A stretch of 64,000 nucleotides of DNA from an uncultured SAR86 cluster bacterium (GTDB lineage: Bacteria > Pseudomonadota > Gammaproteobacteria > Magnimaribacterales > Magnimaribacteraceae): contig CACOMS010000002.1 in the NCBI GenBank assembly GCA_902628375.1, forward strand, positions 21,403-85,402, in the 5' to 3' direction. This document shows positions 60,899 through 64,000 of this stretch, piece after piece. Under the pieces are notes generated by a model. That model worked only from the letters and a program-made list of their open reading frames with translations. It searched no databases and had not been told where the DNA came from. Every line of letters starts with the position of its first letter. The first letter of the stretch is position 1. A program made the translations under genes and the position numbers.

Positions 60899-61681
60899 CT
60901 GGAAGATAAAAAGTTAATAATAGGGGATAAAGAATTCTCATCCAGGCTTTTGGTAGGTACAGGAAAGTACAGAGACTTTAAGGAAACTAAGGAAGCAATT
61001 ACCGAAACAGGTGCTCAGATAGTTACTGTTGCAATCAGAAGGACAAACATAGGCCAAGAGAAAGAAGAAGAGAATATTTTAGATTTCTTAGACCCAACTA
61101 TTTTTACCATACTTCCTAATACAGCTGGATGTTATAACTCAGAAGATGCTGTCAGAACATGCCATCTAGCAAGAGAATTACTCGATGGACACAAGTTAGT
61201 TAAACTAGAAGTATTGGGAGACAGCAAAACACTTTATCCAGATATGCCGCAAACTTTGGAAGCCTCTAAAAGACTTGTTGAGGATGGATTTGACGTTATG
61301 GTTTACTGTTCAGATGACCCTATACTCGCTAAAGAGCTTGAAGATATAGGCTGTGTAAGTGTAATGCCTTTAGCTGCTCCTATTGGTTCAGGTTTGGGTA
61401 TATGCAATCCATATAATATTGAATTGATACTTAGTAACGCAAAAGTACCCATTATTGTGGATGCAGGTGTTGGCACTGCCTCTGATGCTTCGATAGCCAT
61501 GGAATTAGGGTGTGATGGAGTTCTTATGAATACAGCAATTGCTAAAGCTAAGAATCCATACTTAATGGCTAGAGCAATGAGAAAAGCAGTTGAATCTGGA
61601 AGGGAAGCATTTTTAGCTGGAAGAATGGAAAAGGTTTATCTCGGAAGTGCTTCATCTCCTTCAGAAGGGCTTATTAAATAA
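60899..61681 (+). CDS. thiG: Thiazole synthase; probable CTG start at 60899
   Basis: Frame [76 protein letters not shown] at 60882-60891. Confidence 0.9.
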   Translation: MEDKKLIIGDKEFSSRLLVGTGKYRDFKETKEAITETGAQIVTVAIRRTNIGQEKEEENILDFLDPTIFTILPNTAGCYNSEDAVRTCHLARELLDGHKLVKLEVLGDSKTLYPDMPQTLEASKRLVEDGFDVMVYCSDDPILAKELEDIGCVSVMPLAAPIGSGLGICNPYNIELILSNAKVPIIVDAGVGTASDASIAMELGCDGVLMNTAIAKAKNPYLMARAMRKAVESGREAFLAGRMEKVYLGSASSPSEGLIK

Positions 61682-61687
61682 ATCAAA

Positions 61688-62374
61688 ATGAGCCTCTTAG
61701 GTCGCGAAGCAGGTACTAGAAGTTTTGTGATACGAAATGGAAGAATTACCCGTTCTCAAAAGAAAGCCTTAGAAGAACTATCAGATTCATATTTGTTAGA
61801 AGAAGACCTAACATCTCTGAATAAATCCACCTTTTTTCAAGAAAATAAAGACCTAGTTCTGGATATTGGATTCGGCTCAGGTGAGAGCCTAATACACTTA
61901 GCTACTAACTTCAGAGAAAAGAACTTTTTAGGGATCGAAGTTTATTTGTCTGGAATTGGCGGAGTTCTAAGAAATGCTAAGGAAGAGAATCTTACTAATA
62001 TCAAGATCATCAATGGAGATGCAGAAGATTTCCTAACCAATAAACTTAAAGGGATAGCTTTTAGTTCTATTCTTTGCTTATTTCCAGACCCATGGCCTAA
62101 AAAGAGACACCATAAGAGAAGGTTGATAAAAGAAGATTTTGTCCATACTCTAAAAACTGTAACCAAGCTTAATGGTCAAGTGATGTTTAAGAGTGATTGG
62201 CAGGATTATTTTGATTCAGCAGAAGAAATTTTTTTAAAGAGTGACTCATGGGAGGAGGTAAATGAACATGAATATAATGAAGAGTTTAAAAAACTCCCTC
62301 AGACTAGGTTCGAAAGAAAAGCAATTCGAGAGGGGAGAAGAATAAATTACTCAGTTTTTAAAAGAATAGGTTAG
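61688..62374 (+). CDS. trmB: tRNA (guanine-N7-)-methyltransferase
   Basis: VLDIGFGSGESL; FPDPWPKKRHHKRRL. Confidence 0.95.
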   Translation: MSLLGREAGTRSFVIRNGRITRSQKKALEELSDSYLLEEDLTSLNKSTFFQENKDLVLDIGFGSGESLIHLATNFREKNFLGIEVYLSGIGGVLRNAKEENLTNIKIINGDAEDFLTNKLKGIAFSSILCLFPDPWPKKRHHKRRLIKEDFVHTLKTVTKLNGQVMFKSDWQDYFDSAEEIFLKSDSWEEVNEHEYNEEFKKLPQTRFERKAIREGRRINYSVFKRIG

Positions 62375-62943
62375 GCTAGTTTCATCATTAGCTTTTTCCA
62401 TGCAGCTGAGCGGTGACTAATTTTGTTTTTTTCTTCTTTTGTTAGCTCAGCTAAATGTGAGTTTAGATGAGGTATAAAAAAAATAGGGTCATATCCAAAC
62501 CCATGACTTCCTGACTCTGCTATTGCTATTCTTCCTTCAAGAGTACCTTCAGCAGAAAGAGGATCTTTATTTTGTTCTAGAAAAACGAGGCAACACCTAA
62601 ACCTTGCAGTCCTATCTTCTTCTTTGGTTTCTTTCATAATATTGAGAAGTTTCTTATTATTTGCTTCATCAGTCCCTTCAGAAGAGAATCTTGAAGAAAA
62701 TATGCCAGGTTGGCCATTCAAGCAATCAACTTCAAGCCCTGAGTCATCTGCTAAAGCAGTCAATCCAGTCACATCAAGAGCATGTTTTGCCTTAATTAAA
62801 GCATTTTCATAAAAGTTATTGCCTGTTTCATCAGGGGAAGATGTGCTTTCTGAAAGCATGGTAAATTCATAATTACTTTCTTGAGCTAAATAAAGGAATT
62901 CTTTGAGCTTACCTTGGTTTTTGGTAGCAATAACTACTTTCAT
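62371..62943 (-). CDS. rdgB: dITP/XTP pyrophosphatase (RdgB/HAM1)
   Basis: VIATKNQGKLKEF; ALADDSGLEVDCLNGQPGIFSSRF; GFGYDPIFFIP. Confidence 0.95.
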   Translation of the reverse strand: MKVVIATKNQGKLKEFLYLAQESNYEFTMLSESTSSPDETGNNFYENALIKAKHALDVTGLTALADDSGLEVDCLNGQPGIFSSRFSSEGTDEANNKKLLNIMKETKEEDRTARFRCCLVFLEQNKDPLSAEGTLEGRIAIAESGSHGFGYDPIFFIPHLNSHLAELTKEEKNKISHRSAAWKKLMMKLA

Positions 62944-63533
62944 ATTTTTCTTGATACCTGATAAGTAATTAACTCCCCAAAAAAGTTGGGGAAAATATTT
63001 TTAAACAAAAAGCTTTCTTTATTGCTGTTGATCACTGTTTTTTTGTCTATTGATATTTCTAATTTTTCACATAAGGATTCAAAATCTTTAATGGTACATA
63101 AATGAATATTTTTAGTGTTATACCATTCCTGTGGAAGGGCATTTGTCTTTGGCATTCTTCCCAAGAAAAAAAGGCCTAGTCTTGATTTCCAATGAGCGAA
63201 ATTTGGAAAAGTGACTATGGAGCTTTTACCAATTCTGGTTATTTCCAGCAGAGCTTGTTCTGGATTTTCTAAAACTTGTATGGTTTCACTAAGTAAAACG
63301 TAATCATAAGATTTACTTTTAAAGTTCGTAATACCTTCATCTATGTTTTGCTCTATGACATTTATTCCTTTGTCTATACAAGACTGTATATTTTTTGGAT
63401 CTATTTCTACTCCCAAACCTTTAACGTTCTTCTCTAGAGACAATATTTCTAGTATTGATCCATCTCCACAACCGAGATCAAGAATACTTGTATCCTTGTT
63501 TACCCAATTGATAATAACTTGATTACTTTTCAT
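62940..63533 (-). CDS. metW: Methionine biosynthesis protein MetW
   Basis: [20 protein letters not shown]; overlaps metX. Confidence 0.93.
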   Translation of the reverse strand: MKSNQVIINWVNKDTSILDLGCGDGSILEILSLEKNVKGLGVEIDPKNIQSCIDKGINVIEQNIDEGITNFKSKSYDYVLLSETIQVLENPEQALLEITRIGKSSIVTFPNFAHWKSRLGLFFLGRMPKTNALPQEWYNTKNIHLCTIKDFESLCEKLEISIDKKTVINSNKESFLFKNIFPNFFGELITYQVSRKI

Positions 63534-64000
63534 TGCTTTCTAAAAATGAATTAATTGCATTCACGTATCTCTCTTGTGGAAACAAAAATGAGTCATGGCC
63601 CAGATCTGAATCTATATTTAAATATGTGACTTTTTTTTCTGCAGAAATTAGGCCGTTAACTAATTCCTTGGATCTAGCAGAAGAAAATCTCCAGTCCGTT
63701 GAAAAGGAGACAATTAGGGTATTTGCTCTTATCGGCTTAAAAGTTTCTACCAAGTCTCCATCATGTTTACTTGCTGGATCGAAGTAATCTAATATTTTTG
63801 TCATCAATAGGTAAGTGTTAGCATCAAAACTTCTTGAAAATGAATCTCCTTGATGCCTTAGATAGCTTTCAACTTGGAAATCGACATCAAAGCCATAACC
63901 CAATTCTTCTTCTTTCAAATCTCTATCAAACTTTTCTTTCATGGACTCGTCTGATAGATAAGTTATATGACCTACCATTCTCGCCAATCTCAGGCCTCTT
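63523..64000 (-). CDS. metX: Homoserine O-acyltransferase, C-terminal part (runs off window)
   Basis: Frame open to window end ([20 protein letters not shown]); [24 protein letters not shown]. Confidence 0.93.
   Translation of the reverse strand, partial: RGLRLARMVGHITYLSDESMKEKFDRDLKEEELGYGFDVDFQVESYLRHQGDSFSRSFDANTYLLMTKILDYFDPASKHDGDLVETFKPIRANTLIVSFSTDWRFSSARSKELVNGLISAEKKVTYLNIDSDLGHDSFLFPQERYVNAINSFLESNEK

Noticed and set aside
60684-60899. TPP riboswitch before thiS-thiG
   Set aside because: Only 9 bp between rpoH and thiS, with no THI-element-like sequence.

Overview
The window looks like a chromosome segment from a low-GC marine gammaproteobacterium, SAR86-like in gene content (inference, no search run). 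The housekeeping backbone includes atpA(partial)-atpG-atpD-atpC-glmU-glmS, pgi, rlmN, uvrD/rep, lipB-lipA, hemH, yaaA, cysQ, rpoH, thiS-thiG, trmB, rdgB, metW and metX(partial). Around it are TonB receptors, acyl-CoA dehydrogenases, a TRAP transporter and many small accessory genes. No tRNA, rRNA, CRISPR array, transposase or integrase was recognised.

The most interesting region is ~7.48-16.05 kb. It is an accessory island built from repeated ends. A ~200-bp left end (F1, 4 copies) and a ~65-bp right end (F2, 3 copies) carry mutually inverted termini (GTCTTAACCCACCC / GGGTGGGGTAAGAAC), and both have TTCTGCGG 30-31 bp inside the tip. Each end abuts a ~20-bp palindromic core (ACTCCGTTACAGTGGAGTA). 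The ends occur in the order F1..F2, F1.., F1..F2, F1..F2 and enclose cargo genes: MORN/YwqK lipoproteins, an HNH nuclease plus C5-methyltransferase, and a PH-domain protein. In F1 copies 1-3 the cargo start codon lies exactly at base 200-201. I interpret these as non-autonomous, cargo-carrying TIR units (mobile-insertion-cassette-like) that lack a recombinase gene in this window.

A second notable structure is a ~203-bp direct repeat of the 3' part of a merC-like gene, which flanks a three-gene CDP-sugar/glycosyltransferase islet (19.75-23.13 kb).
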